Of a DNA stretch of 64,000 nt, positions 47,733-56,152 are shown one piece after another (the stretch's first letter is position 1; each line of letters starts with the position of its first letter). This DNA comes from Vibrio sp. PID17_43 (GTDB lineage: Bacteria; Pseudomonadota; Gammaproteobacteria; Enterobacterales; Vibrionaceae), in assembly GCF_002608565.1 (NCBI RefSeq), contig NZ_LIXM01000009.1, forward strand, positions 94,474-158,473, read 5' to 3'. Below the pieces are notes generated by a model. The model was given only the letters and a program-made list of their open reading frames with translations. It searched no databases and had not been told where the DNA came from. The position numbers and the translations under genes were made by a program.

Positions 47733-48788
47733 TTATTGGTATTGTGGGTACAAATCTTCTACGACTTGATCAAACATGCTGATGACACTTTCACTCGAGA
47801 TTCGATCCATTGCTTTTTCATCTTTGGCTCGCGTGCGCCAGTTTAACTCTTGGCTTGTTTTGCCTGTTTCAGCAAAAATCGCTTCTTCGTATACCGATAC
47901 CGCATACTTCAAATAGTGATATGGGCCGACACGAACGGGGTTATGGTGCGCATATAAACCAATAATCGGTGTATTCATCGCACTCGCCATGTGTGCTGGA
48001 CCAGTATCTGGTGCTATCACCATTTCCACCTCATCGATGAGGGCTAACATCTGCAAGATTGAACTCTTTCCAACCAAGTTTAAGCAGGGTTTGCCGAGCT
48101 TGCTCTGAATGTCATCGGCTAAGTCGACTTCTACTTTTGCTGGACTGCCTGCAAGGATGACATTCCACCCTTTTTCACGTGCGTGATTGATGACGTCAAC
48201 GTAGCCATCAGCGTTCCAGTTTTTGTATGCTTTACTTGCGCCAGGAACAAGAAGTAAGTTGGGTTTATTCGTGCCGAGCTCTTGCATTGCCCACGTTTTG
48301 TCTTGCTCTGAATAAGAAAGTGACCAAGTCAGCTCAGACTTAGGGACCCCAATTTGATGTGCGAATGCCATTAAGCCATCGGCAACATGGAGCGATGTGG
48401 GTGAAGGTACTTTTACATTGGTAAACAACGTTTGAAAATCTTGGCTGCGATCAGAGGAAAAACCAAGTTTGTATTTGGCTTTGATGCCTAATGTTGCCAA
48501 GCTTGCTCGAATGGCATATTGCATGTGTAACAAGGCATCAAACTCACGACCTTTCAATTGCTGCCATAACGCCTTATAGCCGTTTAAACCAGCTTTCTTA
48601 TCAAAGACAATGACTTCGATGCCGTCAATGGCTTTGAGTAGCTGAGCCTCTAGCTTTCCTGTGATCCACGTAATGTGAGCCTCAGGCCATTGTTTTTGGA
48701 TCGCCTGCACAGTAGCGATGGTGTTACAAACATCACCAATGGCAGATAAACGCAATATACAGAGCGAAGATGGGGGAGAAGTGAGCAT
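47733..48788 (-). CDS. opsX: GT9 heptosyltransferase, OpsX-like (heptosyltransferase I)
   Basis: A 351-residue GT9 enzyme beginning '[20 protein letters not shown]'. '[20 protein letters not shown]' and '[20 protein letters not shown]' are the ADP-heptose binding parts. It resembles Haemophilus OpsX more than enteric WaaC, notably '[20 protein letters not shown]'. OpsX puts the first heptose on phosphorylated Kdo. It is the first gene of the minus-strand trio opsX-waaE-GT2, divergent from dgkA-kdkA. Confidence 0.85.
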   Translation of the reverse strand: MLTSPPSSLCILRLSAIGDVCNTIATVQAIQKQWPEAHITWITGKLEAQLLKAIDGIEVIVFDKKAGLNGYKALWQQLKGREFDALLHMQYAIRASLATLGIKAKYKLGFSSDRSQDFQTLFTNVKVPSPTSLHVADGLMAFAHQIGVPKSELTWSLSYSEQDKTWAMQELGTNKPNLLLVPGASKAYKNWNADGYVDVINHAREKGWNVILAGSPAKVEVDLADDIQSKLGKPCLNLVGKSSILQMLALIDEVEMVIAPDTGPAHMASAMNTPIIGLYAHHNPVRVGPYHYLKYAVSVYEEAIFAETGKTSQELNWRTRAKDEKAMDRISSESVISMFDQVVEDLYPQYQ

Positions 48789-48893
48789 AGTTATTGTCTG
48801 ATCGAGTAAATAGATGCAGCTAAATTATGCAGACATCCCCAATAAATGTAAAATACATCGCTTCTATACTTAGCAGTGACGGGCATAGTCGCA

Positions 48894-49301
48894 ATGTCAA
48901 AGACGCAATCACATCATTCTCAAACTTCAGGTAAGCCAGGTAATACCGGTTTAACACGAATCATTAAGGCCACAGGTTATTCCTGGAAAGGGTTAAAAGC
49001 GGCATTTAAACATGAAGCGGCAATTAGGCAAGAACTGGTGTTGTTAGCGATTGCGATTGGCTTAGTGTGTTTTTTCGATGTGACTATCGTTGAGCGAATT
49101 TTGATGCTCGGAGTGGTGGTTTTGGTATTGATTGTGGAACTTATCAACTCGGCGATAGAAGCGGTTGTTGATAGAATAGGCACTGAGCATCACGAACTCA
49201 GCGGACGAGCGAAAGATATCGGTTCTGCAGCCGTTATGGTGACCTTAGGTTTTGCTGCGTTTACCTGGTTGTATATTCTTGGTGGTATTTACCTGCGTTA
49301 A
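48894..49301 (+). CDS. dgkA: Diacylglycerol kinase DgkA
   Basis: A 135-residue inner-membrane kinase with three helices (about 48-65, 69-88 and 110-132) and the signature 'ELINSAIEAVVDRIG', whose Glu and Asn bind the active-site metal. It recycles diacylglycerol left by phospho-head-group transfer to periplasmic glycans and LPS. I use the ATG at 48894; a GTG six codons upstream is weaker. It is followed 21 bases later by kdkA, an LPS-linked pairing. Confidence 0.93.
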   Translation: MSKTQSHHSQTSGKPGNTGLTRIIKATGYSWKGLKAAFKHEAAIRQELVLLAIAIGLVCFFDVTIVERILMLGVVVLVLIVELINSAIEAVVDRIGTEHHELSGRAKDIGSAAVMVTLGFAAFTWLYILGGIYLR

Positions 49302-49322
49302 GTCAAGACGTTGAGGATCAAT

Positions 49323-50051
49323 GTGATTACAATTTATCAAAATGATAACAGCGTCATTTGGTTTGACGATGAATGGATTAGCGACCCAACACCGGCGATT
49401 TTTGATGCTAATTATTGGCAATCTCAAAACCGAGTCGTGGGGAGCGCTAAGGGCCGAGGAACCACGTGGTTTGTGCAACTCGAGAGTATGCAAGTCGAGG
49501 GTATACAAATTGATGGTATGCAGGCGGCGTTGCGTCATTATCGTCGAGGTGGCTTGTTTGGCAAACTCGTTAACGATCACTATTGGTTTGCGGGATGGGA
49601 ACAAACGCGCAGTGCGCAAGAGTTCCATTTACTTCAACGTCTAATTGATGCTGGTGTTAATGTGCCGCGGCCAATTGCCGCAAGAGCGGTTAAATCGGGT
49701 CCTACCTACCAAGCGGATTTGTTGAGCGAACGGATCCCCAATGCCAGAGACTTGGTCAGTATCTTGCAAGAAAAGCCATTGCCAAGTGCTATGTATCAGA
49801 AAATAGGGCAAGAGATTGCCAAGATGCATAAGGCGAACGTTAACCACACGGATTTAAACATCCATAACATTCTAATTGATGACCAAGATAAAGTGTGGAT
49901 CATCGATTTTGATAAGTGTCGCCAGGAAGCTTCTGGTGATTGGAAGCAAAGTAACTTAAATAGGTTAAAGCGGTCTTTTCAAAAAGAATTATTAAATAAG
50001 AAAATCCATTGGAAAGACACTGATTTTTTGCAAATTGAGCGGCAAGGTTAA
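49323..50051 (+). CDS. kdkA: 3-deoxy-D-manno-octulosonic acid kinase KdkA
   Basis: A 242-residue protein from the GTG at 49323, preceded by GAGGA; a TTG four codons earlier is possible. The kinase signatures are 'MQAALRHYRRGGLFGKL', 'HTDLNIHNILIDD' (catalytic loop) and 'WIIDFDKCR' (metal-binding Asp). KdkA phosphorylates the single Kdo of Haemophilus/Vibrio-type inner cores. In this operon it follows dgkA and precedes a broken GT32 gene. Confidence 0.92.
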   Translation: MITIYQNDNSVIWFDDEWISDPTPAIFDANYWQSQNRVVGSAKGRGTTWFVQLESMQVEGIQIDGMQAALRHYRRGGLFGKLVNDHYWFAGWEQTRSAQEFHLLQRLIDAGVNVPRPIAARAVKSGPTYQADLLSERIPNARDLVSILQEKPLPSAMYQKIGQEIAKMHKANVNHTDLNIHNILIDDQDKVWIIDFDKCRQEASGDWKQSNLNRLKRSFQKELLNKKIHWKDTDFLQIERQG

Positions 50052-50074
50052 GTATATCTTAGAGAGAGTAAGAG

Positions 50075-50748
50075 ATGGTTATTGAGAAAATTCATGCTGT
50101 TTGGCTAGGTAATAGGTTGAGTGCTCTTGCCCTTGCTTGTATTGATGATTGGAATAAGTAGGGGTTTGAGTACAAGGTTTGGACTGAAGAAGACAGCCTC
50201 ATTAAAAAATGGATAAATGAATGTGAATTTGCTAAAGAATGTTATGACAGAAAACTCTATGCTTTCGTTAGTGACTACCTGCGTTTAAAGGTACTACAGC
50301 ACGAAGGAGGTTTGTACCTAGATACAGATGTTACTATCAGAAAAAAACCTTTTCATTTGTTTGAAGGTCAGCAGTTTGTCATAGGTTTTGCCTCAGAAAA
50401 TCATGTTGGTATATCAACTATATATTCAATGCCAGATTCGGATGTATTAAATGATGTAATTTGTTTCTATGAAAATGAAATCATGCAATCTCCTCTTTTT
50501 ATGGGGCCAAAGATAATGAGCAAATTTTTTTAGAAGGAAATTATAAAGGTATTAAGATTCTGCCAATTGATTATTTTCATGGATATAAAGGGAAAGGAAA
50601 AGAGCATATTCCATGTAGTGATAACTATGTTATTCATTGGGGGGAATTCAGCTGGAAAAACCCTAAAAAAGTATCATATTTGAAATCTAAGCATATGGGA
50701 TTTTGGGGTAAGCTATATACAAGTCAAAAGTATTTGTTTAGGAAATGA
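50075..50748 (+). pseudogene. Broken GT32 (DXD) glycosyltransferase gene
   Basis: The frame starts ATG at 50075 (MVIEKIHAVWLGNR) and has a TAG stop at codon 29 (50159-50161). After it the frame resumes 'GFEYKVWTEEDS' and 'DYLRLKVLQHEGGLYLDTDV' with the DXD motif (DTD). A second lesion lies in a T7 run near 50525-50531: the frame hits TAG, but with one added T it continues to a TGA at 50746-50748 through 'NYVIHWGEFSWKNPKK', the usual GT32 end. The restored length is about 224 residues. Two independent lesions argue for true decay. Confidence 0.9.
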
Positions 50749-50777
50749 GAGATCGTCCTAGGTGACCTCTCGCCTAG

Positions 50778-51248
50778 TTATTTTAAGGATTGGCGCAAGT
50801 TTTTTATGAGATTTGCGGTTTCTTCCATTACTTCTATGACATCATCAATGTGGGATAGCTTGTTAGAAATAATAGCTTTTCTGACGTCAGTAGTAGAAAT
50901 GTTTTGTGTTCTACTCAAATACTTAACTTCACATAGTTCTGAGAGGTCATCAAACTTACCTTGCCAGTCATCCCCCATAGCGAAGACATCGATGTTATGT
51001 TGAATTACATCATTTCTCTTTTGCTCCCAGCTTGATTCTGGAATCACTAAATCAACATATTTACAAGCTTCAACAATGGTTTTTCTCTCTTCGTAAGAAA
51101 AAATAGACTTTTTACCTTTCTCTTCATTAAATTCATCCGTAGATACCCCTACGATAAGAAAGCAGTTCTCTTCTTTTAATCGTTTAAATAAGCGAACATG
51201 CCCAGCATGAAATAAATCATATGTTCCATATGTAATAATTCTTTTCAA
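50778..51248 (-). CDS. tagD: Glycerol-3-phosphate cytidylyltransferase (TagD-like)
   Basis: A 156-residue nucleotidyltransferase that should make CDP-glycerol from CTP and glycerol-3-phosphate. The CTP motif is 'GTYDLFHAGH', and 'SRTQNISTT' matches the RTxGISTT motif. The stretches 'SSWEQKRNDVIQHNIDVFAM' and 'GDDWQGKFDDLSELCEVKYL' read very like Bacillus TagD, longer than chance would allow. It lies 3 bases after the LicD-like gene and is AT-rich. In Gram-negatives CDP-glycerol feeds phosphoglycerol decoration of surface glycans. Confidence 0.9.
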   Translation of the reverse strand: MKRIITYGTYDLFHAGHVRLFKRLKEENCFLIVGVSTDEFNEEKGKKSIFSYEERKTIVEACKYVDLVIPESSWEQKRNDVIQHNIDVFAMGDDWQGKFDDLSELCEVKYLSRTQNISTTDVRKAIISNKLSHIDDVIEVMEETANLIKNLRQSLK

Positions 51249-51251
51249 TTT

Positions 51252-51989
51252 TTAGCTCTCCAACATAGCCTTTTTAAAGTAGCGTTTTAGGTTTTTGCTA
51301 CTACCTGATATGGTTGATGACTCGAACTCTATAAATGTGTAATATTTAAAATCTATAAAGTTGGTTAGTTTAGGGGTTGCCCAATCTAAGCCGTAATGGC
51401 GCTCAAAAATTGAGACAGGATCATTTGGTATGGAAATATTAAAGTTTTTATCTATTTTAAGTGCTATTTTAGGGTACTTAACTTCAAAGTATGATTCGTA
51501 AATATTAAATTTTAGACCGCCTTTAAATAATTTTTTAGGTTTGCTTTTGTTTGTTCTAAAGTTTGGGCAGCGATGTATTGAGTAATTGTCATCGTTATCA
51601 ATGTAGAATAAGTCAACCTTTGCACCTTTGAAATTAAAAGATAGTTCAACAATATCAAGGTGATTGTTTACAGTTGAAATTGATGTAAGTTTAGCACCAT
51701 GACTTTCGAACTTGTCTATCAAATCATGACTAAACAAAGACTTATCATTGACTGCGAAATCAAAATCATCAGCAAACTTAAACTCAGAATCTCTATAGAT
51801 AGACAATAGTGTACCGAACATCGGATAGATATTAGGCTCTATATCCCTAACTAAGCAGAGTACCTCATCTGCTAGGTGCGCCTGATTTTTAGGGAGTTCG
51901 TTGTTCTTTTTTGTTTTCTTACGCTTAGATCTCAATTTTTTTACAAGAGCAAGGTTCTTCAAAAAATGCTCAATTCTTTTTAATAACAT
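51252..51989 (-). CDS. LicD/fukutin-like phosphotransferase
   Basis: A 245-residue protein with a basic, Lys-rich N-terminus (RSKRKKTKKNNE) and the nucleotidyltransferase-fold motif 'MFGTLLSIYRDSEFKFADDF', where Asp74, Asp75 and Asp77 sit in the pattern G-T-L-L ... D-D-x-D typical of LicD and fukutin. Such enzymes transfer phosphocholine, phosphoglycerol or phosphoribitol from CDP donors. Its neighbour tagD points to CDP-glycerol as donor. It lies 1 base after waaA but is more AT-rich. Acceptor unknown; LPS core is the natural guess. Confidence 0.75.
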   Translation of the reverse strand: MLLKRIEHFLKNLALVKKLRSKRKKTKKNNELPKNQAHLADEVLCLVRDIEPNIYPMFGTLLSIYRDSEFKFADDFDFAVNDKSLFSHDLIDKFESHGAKLTSISTVNNHLDIVELSFNFKGAKVDLFYIDNDDNYSIHRCPNFRTNKSKPKKLFKGGLKFNIYESYFEVKYPKIALKIDKNFNISIPNDPVSIFERHYGLDWATPKLTNFIDFKYYTFIEFESSTISGSSKNLKRYFKKAMLES

Positions 51990-51990
51990 T

Positions 51991-53244
51991 CTACTGCTCT
52001 CTTTGAATTAAATGATATATCGTAGCTTGTATCGGTGAGTTTGTTATTTTTATTGCTGAAAGTGAAGTATTGGTCTGTCGATTTAAAAGACGAAGTACTT
52101 CTGTTTCCAACGTTTCCTTTTGAACTATGGTAACAAAACCTTGTTCAATATAGGTATCTACTATTTCTTGGAAGTTATAGTAACTTGGTCCCGACAGAAC
52201 AGGAATAGATAGTGCTAATGGCTCTATTATATTATGTCCACCAACCTTATCACCAACTAAGCTACCGCCCATAAAGCAGATATCAGCAGCCCCCATCAAG
52301 AGCAACATCTCACCCATGGTATCCCCAAGGTAAACCTGATTTGATTCTGTCACCATTGATTGGCTTGTGCGACGAATGGTGTCGAACCCTTGCTTTTGGC
52401 AAAGCTCAAATACGTTGTCGAATCGTTCTGGATGCCGAGGCACAAGGATTAGAAGCGCATTCGGTTGAGACTCTAAGATTTGTTTGTGAGCTTCCAGTAC
52501 CTGCTCATCTTCGCCTTTGTGGGTGCTTGCGGCAATCCAAACTGGGCGGTCGTGGCCAAGTTCAGTGCGAAGCGCTTTACCTTTTTCTTTTACTTCGTCC
52601 GAGATCTGAATATCAAACTTAATCGAGCCAGTAACAAAAAGTTTGCTCTTTTCGACGCTTAAACGCTCGAAGCGCTCGGCATCTGACTGTGCTTGACACA
52701 GCACTTTATTGATACAAGGAATTAAAAGGTTAAACAGGGGCTGCACTTTAGCGTAGTTATTACATGACTTTTCAGAAAGGCGAGCATTAACCACGTTAAT
52801 CGGAATATTGGCTTTGTGAACAGCGTTGAGTGTATTTGGCCAAAGCTCAGTTTCTATAATCAACATTTGCTTTGGTTTTGTTGCTTTAAGAAAGCCTTTA
52901 ACTGCAAAAGCGAAGTCTATAGGCATATATCGATGCTCAACTAAATCGCCTAATTTGGCAATTTGTTCTGCGCCAGTACTTGTCGTCGTCGTGACGAGAA
53001 TCGGTTGCTCTGGTTTTTGCTTTTTCAAGGCTTTGATCAGAGGTATTGCCGCAATACTCTCACCGACCGAGACTGCATGAATCCAAATTGGTCGCTCAAT
53101 CGATTCTAACTTCGGCGTAAAGCCAAAGTGCTCTTTCCAGCGTTTACCAAACTTGGGCTTGTTTGGTTTGCTTTTGTACAAACCAAACAACAAGACCGGC
53201 GAGGCAAGTGCTAACAGTAATGTATAGATAATACGAATTAACAT
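51991..53244 (-). CDS. waaA: Kdo transferase WaaA (KdtA)
   Basis: A 417-residue GT30 enzyme anchored by an N-terminal helix (about 3-22). It has 'IWIHAVSVGESIAAIPLIKA', 'IIETELWPNTLNAVHKANIP', 'IAASTHKGEDEQVLEAH' and 'GGSLVGDKVGGHNIIEPLAL'. It adds Kdo to lipid IV-A. With KdkA and OpsX in the same locus it probably adds only one Kdo, as in Haemophilus and V. cholerae. It overlaps the end of waaF by 7 bases. Confidence 0.94.
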   Translation of the reverse strand: MLIRIIYTLLLALASPVLLFGLYKSKPNKPKFGKRWKEHFGFTPKLESIERPIWIHAVSVGESIAAIPLIKALKKQKPEQPILVTTTTSTGAEQIAKLGDLVEHRYMPIDFAFAVKGFLKATKPKQMLIIETELWPNTLNAVHKANIPINVVNARLSEKSCNNYAKVQPLFNLLIPCINKVLCQAQSDAERFERLSVEKSKLFVTGSIKFDIQISDEVKEKGKALRTELGHDRPVWIAASTHKGEDEQVLEAHKQILESQPNALLILVPRHPERFDNVFELCQKQGFDTIRRTSQSMVTESNQVYLGDTMGEMLLLMGAADICFMGGSLVGDKVGGHNIIEPLALSIPVLSGPSYYNFQEIVDTYIEQGFVTIVQKETLETEVLRLLNRQTNTSLSAIKITNSPIQATIYHLIQREQ

Positions 53245-54293
53245 GGGCTGACGGTAATCGCTTCAAGTTTTTGGATACTGTTAAGAACTTGCTCAGGCGA
53301 TAACTCCGTCAAACACTTCAAGTGTTTAAACTGACACTCGCGTTTAAAGCATGGACGGCAGTCAATGTCGGTATGAACAATCTCGACTTTTTCTGCCAGT
53401 GGCGGCGTGTATTTCGGCGACGTGGAACCGTAGACAGCAACAACATTACAGCCAACAGCGGCTGCCACGTGCATGAGACCAGAGTCGTTTGCCACGACAG
53501 TTTGGCATGCGGCAAGCAGATCAACGGCTTCAATCAGGCTAGTTTGCCCTGCAAGAACATGAATTTTTTGCTGAAGCTCTGTAGGTACTAGATTCTTAAT
53601 ATTGTTACAGGTATCAAGATCTTTTTGAGAGCCGAATAGCCACACTTGCTTTCCTTGATTTGCCATAGCTGATGCGACTTCTGCATAGTGCACTTCTGGC
53701 CATTTTTTCGCAGGACCAAACTCAGCACCTGGGCACAAACCAACAATCGGGGATTCTTGGTCTAGCTTAAACTTATCGATAGTCGCACGTTGTTCTTTTT
53801 TATCAATAAACAGACTTGGGCGAGGCAGGGTCTCTAGACCACCTAAAGAAGAAGAATCGATCATCTCCGTTTGCGAATAAGCCAACGCCACATAGCGCTC
53901 AACCATGAATTGGAAAGATTTCATGTTCGGACGAATGTCGTTGAGCAGGCCATAGCGCATTTCGCCTTTCCAGCCAGTTCGAAGTGGAATGTTCGCAAAC
54001 CATGGTATCAGTGCGGACTTTGCGGACTTTGGCAGAATGTAGGCGTGATCGTATTGCTTCTCGCGTAGCGATTTACCGATTTCTCTACGGCCAAGCAAGT
54101 TGAATTCACCATGCCCAATTGGCATTTCAATAGCTTGGTTAATTTCTGGCATTCGCTCAAGAATGGGTTTGCACCAACCAGGGGCAATCACATCAATTTG
54201 GCTTTCTGGATGAAGTTGCTTTAATACGATGTAGAGTGATTGTGACATCACCATATCGCCAACCCAAGAAGGGCCGATAATGAGTATTTTCAT
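53238..54293 (-). CDS. waaF: Heptosyltransferase II WaaF
   Basis: A 351-residue GT9 enzyme starting 'MKILIIGPSWVGDMVMSQSL', the usual WaaF start. 'GLCPGAEFGPAKKWPEVHYA' and 'VANDSGLMHVAAAVGCNVVA' bind ADP-heptose. It adds heptose II to heptose I. It overlaps the upstream GT25 gene by 4 bases (ATGA) and waaA by 7. Confidence 0.94.
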   Translation of the reverse strand: MKILIIGPSWVGDMVMSQSLYIVLKQLHPESQIDVIAPGWCKPILERMPEINQAIEMPIGHGEFNLLGRREIGKSLREKQYDHAYILPKSAKSALIPWFANIPLRTGWKGEMRYGLLNDIRPNMKSFQFMVERYVALAYSQTEMIDSSSLGGLETLPRPSLFIDKKEQRATIDKFKLDQESPIVGLCPGAEFGPAKKWPEVHYAEVASAMANQGKQVWLFGSQKDLDTCNNIKNLVPTELQQKIHVLAGQTSLIEAVDLLAACQTVVANDSGLMHVAAAVGCNVVAVYGSTSPKYTPPLAEKVEIVHTDIDCRPCFKRECQFKHLKCLTELSPEQVLNSIQKLEAITVSPC

Positions 54294-55012
54294 GCTTTAT
54301 TCTTCCAGTACAAAAATTTAAGAACAGATTCGTAGGTTCTAAAAAATTCTGCGTAAATCTTGTTAGCTAACGTCATTTTTGACTTATCTTTTCGTTTGCT
54401 ACCAATTGTCGAAGCTATCTGTGCTCTTGTGAATAAATCCGGAGCGACGCTATAGGTTTGGACGTTATGACGCCATGGCTTTTCCATGTAGTCATCTACA
54501 GGTTCAATAAACTCTTGAGCATGATTGACAAATTTAGTGGCAGCAGCCGGAGTCACAATGTAGGCCGTTGTGCCACAGGTGCCACCAGAGTAGCCACCTA
54601 AAAAATGCTCATTGTCGATAGCGACAATTGGGGTAAATTTACGTTTTTTAGTCGCAGAAAGTTTAATGTAGTCATATTTTTTTGTTAGAGGGAAAGTGCT
54701 TTGAAGGATGGTTTTCACCCCTTCAATAGGATTCACGTTATCCTCTAAAATAACGATAGGCTCATCAAGATTAACGCAGCGCATCCACAATTCATAATGG
54801 CTTGAGAAACAGGCAATTTCACTTGTTTTGAGCTGATAGCCCTTACGTTGTTGAGTTATTGTTGGACGGCATTTTTCTGAATGTAAAAATCCGTCCACAG
54901 AGCCATCGATGGCATCAAAAAATTCAAACTCGATATTTTCTTGTTTTAATTTTTTTTCAATACGTTCTCGGCGAATGATCGATCGAGCCAAACTCACGAC
55001 AAATACTTTCAC
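54290..55012 (-). CDS. LPS glycosyltransferase, GT25 family (copy A)
   Basis: A 240-residue enzyme with a GTG start overlapping the lpxM stop by one base. It begins 'MKVFVVSLARSIIRRERIEK' and has the GT25 motif as 'IVILEDNVNP', with EDN instead of the usual EDD. 'AAATKFVNHAQEFIEPVDDY' and 'MEKPWRH' follow. It is clearly related to the gene at 56153 across its length, so the two arose by duplication on either side of lpxM. Confidence 0.85.
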   Translation of the reverse strand: MKVFVVSLARSIIRRERIEKKLKQENIEFEFFDAIDGSVDGFLHSEKCRPTITQQRKGYQLKTSEIACFSSHYELWMRCVNLDEPIVILEDNVNPIEGVKTILQSTFPLTKKYDYIKLSATKKRKFTPIVAIDNEHFLGGYSGGTCGTTAYIVTPAAATKFVNHAQEFIEPVDDYMEKPWRHNVQTYSVAPDLFTRAQIASTIGSKRKDKSKMTLANKIYAEFFRTYESVLKFLYWKNKA

Positions 55013-55995
55013 TACACTTTCCAGTCTCTGTTATATCTTGGTTTAAATAGATTGTAATAATTGTTGCCGTTTTCTTGAGAGTGTAAAAGCTGTAACACCC
55101 ACATATATTGCTCAGGTTTAGTTTCGACAAAATATTCGATGGCTTGATTACAAGTGCGAGCATCTTGCTCTTCGCCTTGGTCTAACTCGAAGGCTGGTAG
55201 GATTTCGATATCAAATGACCCATCTTCGGTATTCATGGAAGCGAACATTGGTAACACTTTCGCGCGTGATAACTTAGCGATTTTACCTAAGCCTGGTAGC
55301 GTTGCTTTTCTTGTCGCGAAAAAATCGACAAACACACTGTGTTCTGGGCCGTGATCTTGGTCTGGTAGGTAGTAACCAATGTAGCCATCACGAATGGATT
55401 TCAAAAACGGTTTGATACCACCAGAACGTTCATAAACACGACCGCCGTACTGCACTCGCTGTTTGTGCATCAACCAGTCAGCCACTTCATTTTTCTGTTT
55501 TTTTGCCATTGCAGAGACGGGCATGCCCATTGAAGCCAGCAAAATTGCAGGAATGTCGATCGCCCAAGAATGGGGTACCATTAGGATGACGTTTTCATTG
55601 TTGTCGATGTGTTGTTGCAAAATATCAAGGCCACGGATCTGACAACGTTGCTGCAACCACGTTGGTGAACGTAAGCTAAGTAAACTAAAGCGGAAAAAGA
55701 ATAGGGCAGCGGTATATAGGGTCTTCTCAATAAGGGCTTCACGCTCTGCAAACGTTTTTTCTGGGAAGCACAATTCAAAGTTCACACGAGTACGATGAGC
55801 AGGCCCCTTGTGTGATTTCGCCAGCTTTTTTGCGATGGTTTTTGCAAGCCATTGTTGAGCCCCTAAAGGCAACATCGCAAGTGGTAAAGAAAGCACGACA
55901 CCTAACCATGTTCCCCAATATTTTGGCGCAAGAAAGTGACGCTCAAACTTGGGGTTATAAGCTTTAGGATCGAAGTCATTACGTTCAGTTGTCAT
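55012..55995 (-). CDS. lpxM: Lipid A late acyltransferase LpxM
   Basis: A 327-residue LpxL/LpxM-family protein with an N-terminal helix (about 27-50) and HX4D at His142/Asp147 ('PHSWAIDIPA'). The Asp form of the motif, 'GGIKPFLKSIRDGYIGYYLP' and 'VFVDFFATRKATLPGLGKIA' fit LpxM rather than LpxL. It adds the last secondary acyl chain to lipid A. It sits inside the core-sugar operon between the two GT25 paralogues. V. cholerae LpxN-type specificity (hydroxyacyl donor) cannot be ruled out. Confidence 0.88.
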   Translation of the reverse strand: MTTERNDFDPKAYNPKFERHFLAPKYWGTWLGVVLSLPLAMLPLGAQQWLAKTIAKKLAKSHKGPAHRTRVNFELCFPEKTFAEREALIEKTLYTAALFFFRFSLLSLRSPTWLQQRCQIRGLDILQQHIDNNENVILMVPHSWAIDIPAILLASMGMPVSAMAKKQKNEVADWLMHKQRVQYGGRVYERSGGIKPFLKSIRDGYIGYYLPDQDHGPEHSVFVDFFATRKATLPGLGKIAKLSRAKVLPMFASMNTEDGSFDIEILPAFELDQGEEQDARTCNQAIEYFVETKPEQYMWVLQLLHSQENGNNYYNLFKPRYNRDWKV

Positions 55996-56152
55996 TACAG
56001 TAATTTACAACCTTTATTGTTCAAAATTATGGTGCTCATTGCTATCTAGCCAAATGGTTATGTATTCTAGCGTAAGAGTCAATGATATCCGTAGGTAGTT
56101 ATTGCTCGAGAATTTACTTCATTGCAAAGTACAAGAGTATAAATTATCCATG

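Noticed and set aside
50312..50533. A separate small gene within the broken GT32 frame
   Set aside because: It is the middle of the pseudogene, begins inside the conserved DXD motif region, and has no proper ribosome site of its own.
53318..53591. Frames on either strand inside waaF
   Set aside because: Shadows of the conserved GT9 coding sequence.
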